A DNA stretch of 42,829 nucleotides. Source: a virus. The DNA is taken from IMG/VR virus record IMGVR_UViG_3300036832_001095, positions 1 to 42,829 of that record. One strand, given 5' to 3'. The notes below the pieces were generated by a model that was not told the origin of the DNA, did not search any database, and was given only the letters and a program-made list of their open reading frames with translations. Positions 16,575 through 25,514 of this stretch are shown in pieces. Position numbers and translations under genes: made by a program. Every line of letters begins with the position of its first letter. Position 1 is the stretch's first letter.

Positions 16575-17234
16575 ATGGGCATCTTTGATATCTTCTCGAC
16601 GGGGCCGGCGCAGCAGGCGGCGGCCGATCAGACTGCGGCCATCCAACAAGGGATGGCTGCGCTCAATAAGCAATATGGGGCTGGGCGGAATGCGCTAGAG
16701 ACGGATTACGCCAAAGGGCTGGCGCCATGGACACAGCAATTCGCATATGCTGGACAGGGCCAGAACACGCTTGCAGACGCACTTGGCATGAATGGCCCGG
16801 AAGGTAATGCGCGAGCGCAAGCCGCATTCCAGAATAATCCGGGCTATCAGTTCCAGTTGCAGCAGGGGGATAACTCGGTCTTGGCGAACGCCGCCCGGAC
16901 TGGTCAATTAGCCTCCGGAAACACCGATATCGACCTTGAGAAGTTTGCTCAAGGGTTGGCCGGAACGAGTTGGAACAACTACGTGAACAGCTTGCAGCCG
17001 TTCCTCGGCGCCGGACAAAGCGCAGCCGGCGGCATTGCTGGCGTCAATACCGGCCTCGGCAATGCGATCAATCAGAACTATACCGGCCTCGGCCAGGGTC
17101 TGGCGCAAGGCTATGGCGCGATAGGCAATGCGCAGGCCAATGCGGCGCTGGCGCCCTATCAGATAGGTTCAAACATTCTCGGCGCAGGCACTGGTTTAGC
17201 AAAGGCAGCAGCAACAGCGCTTCCTTTCCTATGA
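16575..17234 (+). CDS. Probable DNA ejection (injection) protein (219 aa)
   Basis: The N-terminus MGIFDIFSTGPAQQAAADQT and the Ala/Gly/Asn/Gln-rich helical body (NNPGYQFQLQQG; GNTDIDLEKFAQGLAGTSWN) are typical of P22 gp7/gp20-like internal proteins delivered into the cell with the DNA. The C-terminus has a hydrophobic Gly/Ala-rich stretch (GSNILGAGTGLAKAAATALP) that could insert in membrane. It lies with the two large proteins that follow, as in the gp7-gp20-gp16 gene set. Confidence 0.65.
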   Translation: MGIFDIFSTGPAQQAAADQTAAIQQGMAALNKQYGAGRNALETDYAKGLAPWTQQFAYAGQGQNTLADALGMNGPEGNARAQAAFQNNPGYQFQLQQGDNSVLANAARTGQLASGNTDIDLEKFAQGLAGTSWNNYVNSLQPFLGAGQSAAGGIAGVNTGLGNAINQNYTGLGQGLAQGYGAIGNAQANAALAPYQIGSNILGAGTGLAKAAATALPFL

Positions 17235-17245
17235 TGGCTTAACCT

Positions 17246-18877
17246 ATGGCAAATCTCTTCGACGTAAATCCTCCGCGAGGCCTCAGCTACGGCCCGCCGA
17301 ATATGGCGGAGCAGTTGTCAAACATGATCGGTGGCTTGCCTGCCGACTACCAGGCCGGCGTGGAAGCCAAGTTCAAGCGCGGCCAGATGGCGCGCACCGA
17401 GGAACTGCAAAAGCCGATCCTGGACCCGCAGACGGGGCAGCCAACGACAAATATTGAGGCTATTTTGCCGGAAATGCTGCGACGCTACCCTGACAAAGTG
17501 ATGGATACCATTTCGTCATCGATCAGCCTGAAGGCACTTCAGGAGCATTATAATAAAAGAGGCTTGGGCGGCGACGATTATGGCGAAACGGACCGGCCGG
17601 CGCCGTCTGGCCGCTCCGAGCCTTACACTGGGGAGCATGCCACCGATCCCGACTTGCTCAAACAATCCGCCGGCAATGCATATTCAATCAATAGTCTGGT
17701 GCAACGGTCTGGTCTGGTTGCTGATCCAAAAGAAACGGCGCGGATCATTAGCGGGCAACTGGGCATCGATCCGCAAGCGTCGCTCGACCCGCGCCAGACG
17801 GCGCAGGTCGCGGCTGAGATTGAAAATCAATTCGGCAGCCGTCCGGGCGCGCCAGAGGCAACAGGTAGCGCCGGTGTGGATATTCCCCAGCCGGTGGCCC
17901 CGAACCGGGTGCAGACTGTTCAACCGTCGCCGCAGCAATTTGGACAGATCGCTGCATCGCGGACGCCCTATGCAGCCCCGCTGCAGGCATTTCAGCCGCC
18001 GCCGCAACAGGCTTCGCCGGCGGCGCAGTCGCCTGGGCTGATGCAGCAGGACCAGATCGATCGTCTGCGCAACAATGCATCGAAGCTGTACAAAGACGCC
18101 GAATTTCTTCCAAAACAGATCGCGGAGCAAAACAAGGCGCGCGCCGACAAGATGATGGATGTTGCCAAGCAGGCGCAGGAGGCCCGTGACAAGGTCACTG
18201 AGCAAAGATTGCAATTGACACGTGGACAGAAAGAGGCCCCACCCGGTATGTCGGTGCCGCAGGCTGGAGCGTATGGCGAGGCTCTGAAAGAGCAAGCCAA
18301 AGCAAGCATGCAGAACGTCGCCGCGCGCATCCAAGGGGTCAGGCCTGCGCAGGACAGCATTCAGACGCTCGATGAAATGAGCGACGCATTCAAGGTCGGC
18401 GGCAAACATATCTCGACCGGTCCGGGTGCTCAGAACTGGCTTAAGGTCAAACAAGCGGTCAATAATTGGGCCGGAGCCGATATCTTCAAGGGCGTTCCGG
18501 AAAGTGAACAGATCGAGAAGCTCAACGCGCAGCTTTCTGCGGCCGTTGTCAAGGCAATGACGCCGCGGCCCACGCAGTACGAATTCAAGGCATTCCAGGG
18601 GCAACTTCCCGGTCTGCTGACTAGCCGGGGTGGCTCGGCAAACCTGATCGATATCCTTCGCCAAACCAAGGTGCAGGAACTCGAACTCGGCCGGATGGCT
18701 GACAAATTCAAGCCCGGAGAAGGCAAGAGTTGGTCTGAGGTCGAGGCAGAATATTTCGGCAAGCATCCGATCATCAGTCCGCTCACTCACAAGCCGATCG
18801 ATGCCATGCAGGCGAAGGACGGCAAATGGTACAGGCCTGATCCTGACCGGCCCGGAAAATACTTGCAGGAACGGTAA
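17246..18877 (+). CDS. Large internal/ejection protein (543 aa)
   Basis: No catalytic motif is recognised. The N-terminal third is mixed. The middle is Pro/Gln/Ala-rich (about 205-270), then a long coiled-coil-like region (about 270-330: DRLRNNASKLYKDAEFLPKQ; VAKQAQEARDKVTEQRLQL), and a helical C-terminus (KFKPGEGKSWSEVEAEYFGK). The composition and position match the ejection proteins of P22-like phages. Its TAATG junction overlaps the next gene by one base. The ejection role is inferred from context. Confidence 0.55.
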   Translation: MANLFDVNPPRGLSYGPPNMAEQLSNMIGGLPADYQAGVEAKFKRGQMARTEELQKPILDPQTGQPTTNIEAILPEMLRRYPDKVMDTISSSISLKALQEHYNKRGLGGDDYGETDRPAPSGRSEPYTGEHATDPDLLKQSAGNAYSINSLVQRSGLVADPKETARIISGQLGIDPQASLDPRQTAQVAAEIENQFGSRPGAPEATGSAGVDIPQPVAPNRVQTVQPSPQQFGQIAASRTPYAAPLQAFQPPPQQASPAAQSPGLMQQDQIDRLRNNASKLYKDAEFLPKQIAEQNKARADKMMDVAKQAQEARDKVTEQRLQLTRGQKEAPPGMSVPQAGAYGEALKEQAKASMQNVAARIQGVRPAQDSIQTLDEMSDAFKVGGKHISTGPGAQNWLKVKQAVNNWAGADIFKGVPESEQIEKLNAQLSAAVVKAMTPRPTQYEFKAFQGQLPGLLTSRGGSANLIDILRQTKVQELELGRMADKFKPGEGKSWSEVEAEYFGKHPIISPLTHKPIDAMQAKDGKWYRPDPDRPGKYLQER

Positions 18878-20883
18878 TGGGCGAGTTTGTTCCGGTCGAG
18901 CATGATCCATTTGAGACGGCGCCGCCGCGCGCCGCGCTGCCTCCCTCGTCGGCCTCCGATTGGGCCCCCGTCGAGCACGCTCCCGAGTTTCACGAGGGGA
19001 AAGACACGGGAGCGCCGCCGGAGGAACATCGCGGATTCCTGGATACTGTGTCGCAGGCCGCGAGAAGGTTCGCGAACGACCTCCACAGATCGCGCGCAGC
19101 AGCCTCGCAGGGCACCACGCCAATCCTCTCCGCCCATAAGGAAAACTTGATTTCTGAAGACGTGCAGGAGGGCGATGATGGCAACCTCTACTACAAGGAC
19201 GCTGAGGGCCGGCTGCAGCCTGCTGACACCAATAAGCACGTTGCACTTCCCGGCGATGATGGAAAGCTGAGGATCTACCAGCGCACCGCTGATACTGACG
19301 AGGGCCGGATATCTTCGGCCGGCCGATTGATGATGACGGGTATGGCAGCGGGGACGCCACGGTTCGGTACGGAACTCCCTGCGGCAGGCGTCCGGGTGCT
19401 TGGAATCGGTACTCGTGGCGCTCCGCTACCCGTGCATCCAGGATGGGTTCCATCGTCTTCCACTGGAGAAGCTATCGAAGCCGCCGGCCGCCTGGGTGTC
19501 GATCTGCCCAAGGCAATCGCGTCCGAGAGCAAGAACGTCAATTTTCTCGGCCAGGTCATGGCGAAGGCTCCCGGCGGCGCCCCACTGCACACCGCGATTG
19601 AGGAGGGCCTGCAGGGCGAAGAAGGGCTCGCTGGCGCATTGAAGCGTACGGGAGCGGAAGCCGGCGGCGTGGCAGACGCCAAGGCAGCCGGCACCGGCGT
19701 CACCACTGGCCTGGAGGACATTTTCAAGCCCGAGAGCCAAAAGGTGGTTCGATCATTCTATGATCGCCTGAAGACCCTGGTTGATCCAAACAAGACAGCG
19801 CCCTTGACCGAAGTGCAGAAAACGGTTGGCGATATCCTTGCCAGAAAGCAAGCCTACGGCAATGAAAAACTCGGGGGTGCGGTCGATGCTGTGGCTGGTG
19901 CGCTCCAGCGGCCTGGCGGCCTGACCTATGAGGCCATGCAAGACTTGCGAACCAGCGTTCGGGAACTGCAGAAAAAGGGCGAGCGGGGTCTTTTGCCGCC
20001 TACCATGTCGGAAGGCGAACTCAACGATATTTATGGCGCGCTCACCAGGGATCTGGGAAACGCCGCAGAGATCACTGGCGGCCCCAGAGGCCGGGCGGCA
20101 TGGGAAGTAGCAAACAGAGCTTCGAGGCTGCGGAAAGAAGCGCTCGACACGCTTAATAAGGTTGTCGGCCCCAAGTCGAGAAGCGACGAAGGCGTGATGG
20201 ATGCACTTCACAGGATGGCCGGTACGGGTGCCGGCGCGGACGTCGACACATTGAGCACGGTGCGGCAAGCGCTCACCGGCATTCCTGGCGCGGTGAAAGG
20301 CGCCCCTGGGGCATGGGAAAATGTGGCATCCACCGTGATCAGCAGACTCGGCAAGAACAGTCAGGGTGAATTCAGTCCCAACCTGTTCATCCGCGACTAT
20401 AACGATTTATCGCCGGCCGGAAGACGGATGCTTTTTAGCGGGGTGGGGCATGGCAACGTAGTCAACGCCCTCGATGATATTGCCAGGGTCTCCGACAAAT
20501 ATGTCAAAGCAGGTAAGCTTGCTAACACTTCCGGGAGCGCTGGCCATGGCGCTCTGATCGGCGCCATAGCTACGGGAGCGACACGGCTCGCCAGCGGAGA
20601 CGTGCTCACGCCAATTGGCATCGCTGCCGGTGTCCTTGGCGCCAATATGACTTCGCGTCTGCTTGGCGCTCCTGCCACTGCCGCCAGCGTGGCGCGATGG
20701 ACCCGGGCTGTCGACAGCCTGGCGCAGACTCCAGGGCTGCGGACTTGGGCGGCCTACAACGTGGCCAGCCGCAACCTTGGCAATACCACGGCCGCCGTCA
20801 CCGGAAATCCATCGCTCGCTCCACATCTCATAAATAAGCTTCAAGGCGCGGTACACCGACCAGATGAACGTCAAGATCAATAG
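18877..20883 (+). CDS. Large internal/ejection protein, gp16-like by position (668 aa)
   Basis: The N-terminal part contains an acidic/charged segment and a small beta domain (DVQEGDDGNLYYKDAEGRLQ). Long helical segments follow (FYDRLKTLVDPNKTAPLTEV; EAMQDLRTSVRELQKKGERG). Near the C-terminus is a hydrophobic Gly/Ala stretch (about 555-605: GALIGAIATGATRLASGDV; IGIAAGVLGANMTS) that could insert into the inner membrane during DNA entry. There is no recognised enzyme domain. It is the third of three probable ejection genes, and the next gene begins 20 bases after its stop. Confidence 0.55.
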   Translation: MGEFVPVEHDPFETAPPRAALPPSSASDWAPVEHAPEFHEGKDTGAPPEEHRGFLDTVSQAARRFANDLHRSRAAASQGTTPILSAHKENLISEDVQEGDDGNLYYKDAEGRLQPADTNKHVALPGDDGKLRIYQRTADTDEGRISSAGRLMMTGMAAGTPRFGTELPAAGVRVLGIGTRGAPLPVHPGWVPSSSTGEAIEAAGRLGVDLPKAIASESKNVNFLGQVMAKAPGGAPLHTAIEEGLQGEEGLAGALKRTGAEAGGVADAKAAGTGVTTGLEDIFKPESQKVVRSFYDRLKTLVDPNKTAPLTEVQKTVGDILARKQAYGNEKLGGAVDAVAGALQRPGGLTYEAMQDLRTSVRELQKKGERGLLPPTMSEGELNDIYGALTRDLGNAAEITGGPRGRAAWEVANRASRLRKEALDTLNKVVGPKSRSDEGVMDALHRMAGTGAGADVDTLSTVRQALTGIPGAVKGAPGAWENVASTVISRLGKNSQGEFSPNLFIRDYNDLSPAGRRMLFSGVGHGNVVNALDDIARVSDKYVKAGKLANTSGSAGHGALIGAIATGATRLASGDVLTPIGIAAGVLGANMTSRLLGAPATAASVARWTRAVDSLAQTPGLRTWAAYNVASRNLGNTTAAVTGNPSLAPHLINKLQGAVHRPDERQDQ

Positions 20884-20902
20884 AAACTCCTGGACGCAAG
20901 CA

Positions 20903-21946
20903 ATGAACAACGCCATGAAACTCTCCCTGGTTGCACTTTGTCTGTCGGCGTCTGCCGCCCAGGCCGCCGGCACCATTCCCCTTGCCCTGGCGCAGCAGTC
21001 TGATGCCAACGGCAGGCCATTGGCTGGAGCCCTATTATACATTTATCAAGTAGGCACGGTGGCCACACCTCAAGATTCTTTTCCAGATCCCAGCCTCACT
21101 GCCGGGACTGCACTTCAGTGGCCATTGCCTGCCGACAGCACCGGCCGCATTCCGATGTTTTATCTCGCCGACGGCTTTGTGCACGTGCGCCTGACGGACG
21201 CCAACGGCTCCCCGATCTTTGACAATCCAAGCATCCAAGTCGTTGGTCCATCATCAGGAACCGGGGGCGGCGGCGGACCGGGTGTTGATCCGACCGCCAT
21301 TGCGGTTACCGGTGACATCAAGTTTCGGATCACCGGCACTTCGGAAACGCAGACCGGCTGGGTCAAGCTGAATGGCCAGACAATCGGAGATGCGATGTCC
21401 GGTGCGAACACCGCCAACGCGACCACGCAGGCACTTTTTTCCTACCTGTGGCAATATTGCATCGATGCGCCTGGCCATTGTCCCGTTCCCGGCGGTCGCG
21501 GCACGACGGCGCTTAACGATTATAATGGGCATAAGCAAATTACCTTGCCGGATTTCCGTGGGCGCACGCCGGTTGGGCTCGATGACATGGGAGCGGTGGC
21601 TGCAAGCCGCATTGCAGCAAGCAATGTTACGAGCGGCGGGACCGATGGCCCAACGACGCCCCTCGCGACCGGCGGCGAGGCCAATCATGCGCTGACTGTC
21701 GCCGAGCTGGCGGCGCACAATCATACGGCGTCCGATAGCGGACACACCCATCAAATTTGGACCCAGCAAGCCAGCCCTGGAAATCCTGTCATGGCGTCTC
21801 CCGCGGTATCCACTGTGCAAGCAGTGAGCAGCGTGGCGCAAACGCTCAGCGGATCCGCCAATATTATCGTGAACTCCAATGGCAGTGGCACCGCGCACAA
21901 CACAATGCAGCCCTTCCTGCTTGGCACTTGGTACATGCGGCTATAA
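20903..21946 (+). CDS. Tail fibre with phage tail collar domain and signal peptide (347 aa)
   Basis: In-frame ATGs occur at 20864, 20903 and 20915. I chose 20903, just after the previous stop, which gives a signal peptide MNNAMKLSLVALCLSASAAQA. An N-terminal beta domain follows (LAGALLYIYQVGTVATPQDS; RIPMFYLADGFVHVRL), then a collar domain: GWVKLNGQTIGD, ITLPDFRGRTPVGLDDM, GGEANHALTVAELAAHNHT and the end AHNTMQPFLLGTWYMRL. Collar domains are found at tail fibre tips and their bases. A Sec signal on such a virion protein is unusual. The next gene starts 3 bases later. Confidence 0.75.
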   Translation: MNNAMKLSLVALCLSASAAQAAGTIPLALAQQSDANGRPLAGALLYIYQVGTVATPQDSFPDPSLTAGTALQWPLPADSTGRIPMFYLADGFVHVRLTDANGSPIFDNPSIQVVGPSSGTGGGGGPGVDPTAIAVTGDIKFRITGTSETQTGWVKLNGQTIGDAMSGANTANATTQALFSYLWQYCIDAPGHCPVPGGRGTTALNDYNGHKQITLPDFRGRTPVGLDDMGAVAASRIAASNVTSGGTDGPTTPLATGGEANHALTVAELAAHNHTASDSGHTHQIWTQQASPGNPVMASPAVSTVQAVSSVAQTLSGSANIIVNSNGSGTAHNTMQPFLLGTWYMRL

Positions 21947-21948
21947 CC

Positions 21949-22674
21949 ATGTACGGAAATCCTCCGATCTTCCTGCCGCCGGTTAGCAATCGCGAAGATT
22001 TGCTGATCTCGATCTCGATCTTCGATGACGATACCGGCCAGCCGGTCAACCTGTCGGGAACCGTGACTGCTCGCGGCGCGCCATTCTCTGGCGCCAATTG
22101 GGTCGTCACCGACGGTCCGATTGCCACGACTTCCATTACGCTGCTAACGATCCCGGTTCCGCCGATCGGCGGACAGACCTCGGGGACGCTGGTTGTGCCG
22201 CCTGGTCTCGGCATGCTCGGCGGTGACGCTGTCAAGATCGCCGACCCGACCGGGCTCAACTATATGCTCGGGACCGTTTCCAGTTACAACAACGCGACCG
22301 GATTGCTCGTCTGTCAGATCGGGTCGACCTTCCAGTTTGAAATCCGCCGCGGCCCGCCGCGCAACGACGGCTCGGGTTACGTGCCGTGGTATGATTTCGG
22401 CACTCCAGATGACCAGGGGCCTCTGCTATCGGCGGCGCTCGGCACCGGCATCACGATCGTCGATATCGGCTACCTGCAAGTGCTGATCCCCGCCGTGATT
22501 TTCCAGCAGCTCAACATCGGCACGTTCATGGCGTCGATGACGATGTCTGATGGGGTCGCGACCCGGCAAGTCTTCCTGGCCAACTTGCCGGTTCTTTACG
22601 GGGGTGTCAGGACGAGCACGTCTGCTATATCCGCTACAGCAGGCGCAGCCAGTGAGGGGCCAAGATGGAACTGA
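21949..22674 (+). CDS. Phage virion-associated protein (241 aa)
   Basis: The start at ATG 21949 (MYGNPPIFLPPVSNREDLL) is chosen because it lies just after the previous stop; an upstream extension would lie inside the collar gene. The protein is beta-rich, with TGQPVNLSGTVTARGAPFSG, GGDAVKIADPTGLNYMLGTV and a C-terminal NIGTFMASMTMSDG. This type of small beta-domain protein is common in tail fibre clusters. No catalytic residues are seen. It overlaps the second tailspike gene by 10 bases. Confidence 0.6.
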   Translation: MYGNPPIFLPPVSNREDLLISISIFDDDTGQPVNLSGTVTARGAPFSGANWVVTDGPIATTSITLLTIPVPPIGGQTSGTLVVPPGLGMLGGDAVKIADPTGLNYMLGTVSSYNNATGLLVCQIGSTFQFEIRRGPPRNDGSGYVPWYDFGTPDDQGPLLSAALGTGITIVDIGYLQVLIPAVIFQQLNIGTFMASMTMSDGVATRQVFLANLPVLYGGVRTSTSAISATAGAASEGPRWN

Positions 22675-24116
22675 AACACATCGTGCTTGTGTTTGCGCTG
22701 ATCTTGTCCATGCAGGCATCTGCACAGCAGACGCAGTCGACCATCGATCCAAATGTGCCCGTTCCCGGCACGCTGGTCGAGCAATCCGGGCCCCAGTTCC
22801 GCGCCAACTGGCAGCGTGCGATCAACGACATCAATGCGCTATTTGCGGGCGGTGCCGCCGTCCCACCGACCATGCCAGGGAATACCGTATTTGGGCGCAA
22901 CGGCGCCAGTGCCGGTCCCGGCGCATCGATCCCGTTCTCCACATTAGGGACGTTGATTCCCGGATTGTCGCCTGCCAGCCACTTGTCTTTCTATGGCGCC
23001 GCATGTAACGGGACGACAAATGACGATGCAGCGATCAGCGCATGGCTTGCAGCGACCGTTGCAGTGGGAAAGCCGGCCTATTTCTCCGGAACGTGTGCGT
23101 TCAACACGCCGATCGTCCTGCCGATCGTCAATGGCGTCTCCATCATCGGAGATTCACCCGCCACTTCCGTGTTGCTTTATACGGGAGCCAATACGACATC
23201 GGACATTATTTCAATTGGCAATAGCGCGACTGTTTGTTGCTCGGGCCAGCAAAATGGTCTTCATTTCCAGAACTGGCAGTTGAAATCCAACACGAACATG
23301 ACTGGCGGCGCAGCGATGCACTTCCAGCAGACTGTACGGTCGGCTTTGATCAATTGGTCGGCATGCGATCAAGATTGCCCGAACAACTTCTTTCATGGCG
23401 TATGGTTCGATCAAATCGATGTCATGCGCTGGTGCGGCATCAGCGCAAAGGCGAAGCAGGATGTCATTAGGGTCAACGGACATTCAGCACAAGCTGGAGC
23501 AGATTTGTTCCTGGATTGTGGCGGAAAAATAACCGGAGGAGCTGTTGGAGTTCATATTGGAGGCACTTTCGGGGGGTTCTTCTGCAATTCAGTCGACGTG
23601 ATTGCAAATAACACTAACATTTTGATAGACAACACCATCGATCCTGGGGCTAATCTGCAGATATTTATCAATCAACTATGTCCGTTGGACACTCCAACCA
23701 CAACCAATCTTAGATTGTCCGACACGGTCGGCACGCTAACTACAAGCTGGCTTGCGATCAACGGCGGGTGGCTGGCCTCGACTGGCAGCGGAGATTGCTT
23801 TGTCATCGACGCCAACGTCAATTGGCCGATTCAATTCAACGGCGGAACAATAATCAACTGCCACGGTAATGGCATAACGAACAATTCGACCAAAGTGCGG
23901 TTCATAATCTCGGGAACCAGGATCGTCAACAATACTGGTAGGGGCTTGCAATCGGTAGCCCAAGACCCCGGACTGTTCATGTTCGCGTCGGCCGATTTTG
24001 AGAATAACACCGGTGGAAATTTCTCCACCGGTACCAACATTTTCATAGGGCAATCTTGCTCTGGAACGCCTACTGGGGCATTTGCGAGCCAATTTGGCTA
24101 CGTGACGCAATGCTGA
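22665..24116 (+). CDS. Second tailspike, pectate-lyase-like beta-helix, with signal peptide (483 aa)
   Basis: Residues 1-21 form a signal peptide (LKHIVLVFALILSMQASAQ). Residues about 30-60 (PGTLVEQSGPQFRANWQRAI) are a typical phage tail linker segment. From about residue 105 (FYGAACNGTTNDDAAISAWL...) the pectate-lyase superfamily pattern begins, followed by beta-helix coils (VSIIGDSPATSVLLYTGANT; GGTIINCHGNGITNNSTKVR). Shorter than the 942-aa spike, it may recognise or cut a second surface polysaccharide. The 3' half is relatively AT-rich. Role in adsorption inferred. Confidence 0.7.
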   Translation: MELKHIVLVFALILSMQASAQQTQSTIDPNVPVPGTLVEQSGPQFRANWQRAINDINALFAGGAAVPPTMPGNTVFGRNGASAGPGASIPFSTLGTLIPGLSPASHLSFYGAACNGTTNDDAAISAWLAATVAVGKPAYFSGTCAFNTPIVLPIVNGVSIIGDSPATSVLLYTGANTTSDIISIGNSATVCCSGQQNGLHFQNWQLKSNTNMTGGAAMHFQQTVRSALINWSACDQDCPNNFFHGVWFDQIDVMRWCGISAKAKQDVIRVNGHSAQAGADLFLDCGGKITGGAVGVHIGGTFGGFFCNSVDVIANNTNILIDNTIDPGANLQIFINQLCPLDTPTTTNLRLSDTVGTLTTSWLAINGGWLASTGSGDCFVIDANVNWPIQFNGGTIINCHGNGITNNSTKVRFIISGTRIVNNTGRGLQSVAQDPGLFMFASADFENNTGGNFSTGTNIFIGQSCSGTPTGAFASQFGYVTQC

Positions 24117-24120
24117 CGCA

Positions 24121-24219
24121 ATGAGCCAAGAGAACGGCGCGGCGCTGATCGTCCTGCTGATCGTGGTCGCCGCCGTCACCGCGATCTTCATCCTGCTCAT
24201 CGGTCATTTTGCAATGTGA
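24121..24219 (+). CDS. Tiny single-helix membrane protein (32 aa)
   Basis: ATG 24121 starts 4 bases after the tailspike stop and the frame ends with TGA 24217-24219, 9 bases before the endolysin. The product is MSQENGAALIVLLIVVAAVT... followed by AIFILLIGHFAM: a short polar N-terminus and one strong transmembrane helix. Its place directly upstream of the amidase suggests a holin-like or pinholin-like lysis protein, but it is very short and this is an inference. Confidence 0.5.
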   Translation: MSQENGAALIVLLIVVAAVTAIFILLIGHFAM

Positions 24220-24228
24220 GGGACACAC

Positions 24229-25206
24229 ATGTATGACTCTGTCGTCATCAGCAGTGGCCACGGCAAGTACGTCCGCGGTGCGAGCGGCTATCTCGACGAA
24301 GTTGATGAGGCGCGGCGGGTGGTCGACCTGACGGCGGAAATGCTGCGCTCGCGCAACGTCAAGGTGAAGACCTTCCACGACAATACGAGCTACGATGTCA
24401 GCACTAACCTCAATACGATTGTCAATTACCACAATGCACAGACGCGACAGTTGGACATCAGCGTGCATTTCAACGCCTATGAAACCACGCAGAAGCCAAT
24501 GGGCGTCGAGTGCCTGTACGTCACGCAGGAAAGCCTGGCCCGGCAGATTTCGGCACAAATTGCCATGTGCGGATTCCTTGATCGTGGACCGAAATTCCGG
24601 AGTGATTTGAAATTTCTCAATTCCACGGAGATGCCGGCCGTCTTGATCGAGACCTGTTTCGTGGACTCCCGCGCCGACGCTGACCAATACGATCGCCAAT
24701 TCGAGATCGTGTGCGACGCCATCGCCGATGTCATCGGTGGCGATGATGCCGGGTCCAATCCGATTCCGCCCGAGCCGCCAGGGGCCGGCGCGCCGCTGTT
24801 TGCGGCCACTGGCAAGGTATCGTGGTTCGGAGGGCCGAACGACACCGGCGTGAGCCCGTCCGAGGGGCTGGCGTTCATTTACAACGTCGACCAGGCCCAG
24901 CACCTGTTCTTGCCATACCAGCCATCCGGGACATCGGGGCTCGCAAGGCGGCTGAATATGTGCGTGCCGTACGTGGCGTGCCGGTGGGACTATTCGGTCA
25001 CGCCCAAGCCGAGCCTGCTGCAGCATCTTGCCTATGTGTGCAATCCGCGGACTGGCCATGGCGCGCCGTGCTTTCCTGCCGACTGGGGGCCGCATGAGGA
25101 CACCGGACGCGTCGCCGATGTGAGCCGCGCCGTGATGGAGATCCTGGGGCTGGAGACTGACGACACTGTCGAGGTCGTCTATCCCTGGGGGGAAGGCGAG
25201 CCGTGA
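24229..25206 (+). CDS. Endolysin: N-acetylmuramoyl-L-alanine amidase fused to a DPBB/expansin-like domain
   Basis: Residues 1-~170 are an Amidase_3-type catalytic domain: SSGHGK with H11, a Glu near E24 or E27, SVHFNA with H80, and VLIETCFV with catalytic E141, consistent with a zinc amidase that cuts the peptide from the glycan. After a Pro-rich linker (IPPEPPGAG) the last ~140 residues resemble a double-psi beta-barrel as in RlpA/expansin proteins (VSWFGGPNDTGVSP; WGPHEDTGRVADVSRAVME; VEVVYP). That part may bind or loosen peptidoglycan. There is no signal peptide, so release would need a holin. The next gene starts at a GTGA overlap. Confidence 0.85.
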   Translation: MYDSVVISSGHGKYVRGASGYLDEVDEARRVVDLTAEMLRSRNVKVKTFHDNTSYDVSTNLNTIVNYHNAQTRQLDISVHFNAYETTQKPMGVECLYVTQESLARQISAQIAMCGFLDRGPKFRSDLKFLNSTEMPAVLIETCFVDSRADADQYDRQFEIVCDAIADVIGGDDAGSNPIPPEPPGAGAPLFAATGKVSWFGGPNDTGVSPSEGLAFIYNVDQAQHLFLPYQPSGTSGLARRLNMCVPYVACRWDYSVTPKPSLLQHLAYVCNPRTGHGAPCFPADWGPHEDTGRVADVSRAVMEILGLETDDTVEVVYPWGEGEP

Positions 25207-25514
25207 ACCCCGGTCCCGTCGGTCTCATTGTTCTGGCGGCCATGGTGCCGGCGGTCGCACAGACGACCGATCGCGGCAGCGACGAGCAGGTGCGGCGGGT
25301 CATCCAGGGCAGTCTTGATCAGGCGTTCCAAGCCCAGGTCTCCCTATTGTTCTCGAGCTGGATGAAAGACGAGCACGGCCAGCCGGCTCGGGCGGCGGCC
25401 GGCGTCCGCAAGGCTGTGCGGGCCTATCGGCATGCCATTGTGGCGATCGACACCGAGAATTTGGGACTTGCCGTTCCAGTCCCATTGCCGCGGCCTCGGG
25501 AGGCGAGACGATGA
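25203..25514 (+). CDS. Putative lysis accessory protein with N-terminal signal/anchor (103 aa)
   Basis: GTG at 25203 overlaps the amidase stop (GTGA), indicating coupling. The N-terminus VGLIVLAAMVPAVAQ is a signal peptide or membrane anchor. The remainder is helical and charged (EQVRRVIQGSLDQAFQAQVS; GVRKAVRAYRHAIVAID). Position after the endolysin and topology are compatible with an i-spanin-like protein, but no o-spanin partner is visible, so this stays tentative. It is the last late gene before the att-like region. Confidence 0.5.
   Translation: MNPGPVGLIVLAAMVPAVAQTTDRGSDEQVRRVIQGSLDQAFQAQVSLLFSSWMKDEHGQPARAAAGVRKAVRAYRHAIVAIDTENLGLAVPVPLPRPREARR

Noticed and set aside
17684-19453. Long - strand open frame (589 codons) opposite the ejection genes
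   Set aside because: It lies antisense to two well-coupled + strand genes. Its composition (Arg, Leu, Cys, His) is that of a high-GC shadow frame, and it has no ribosome binding site or domain.
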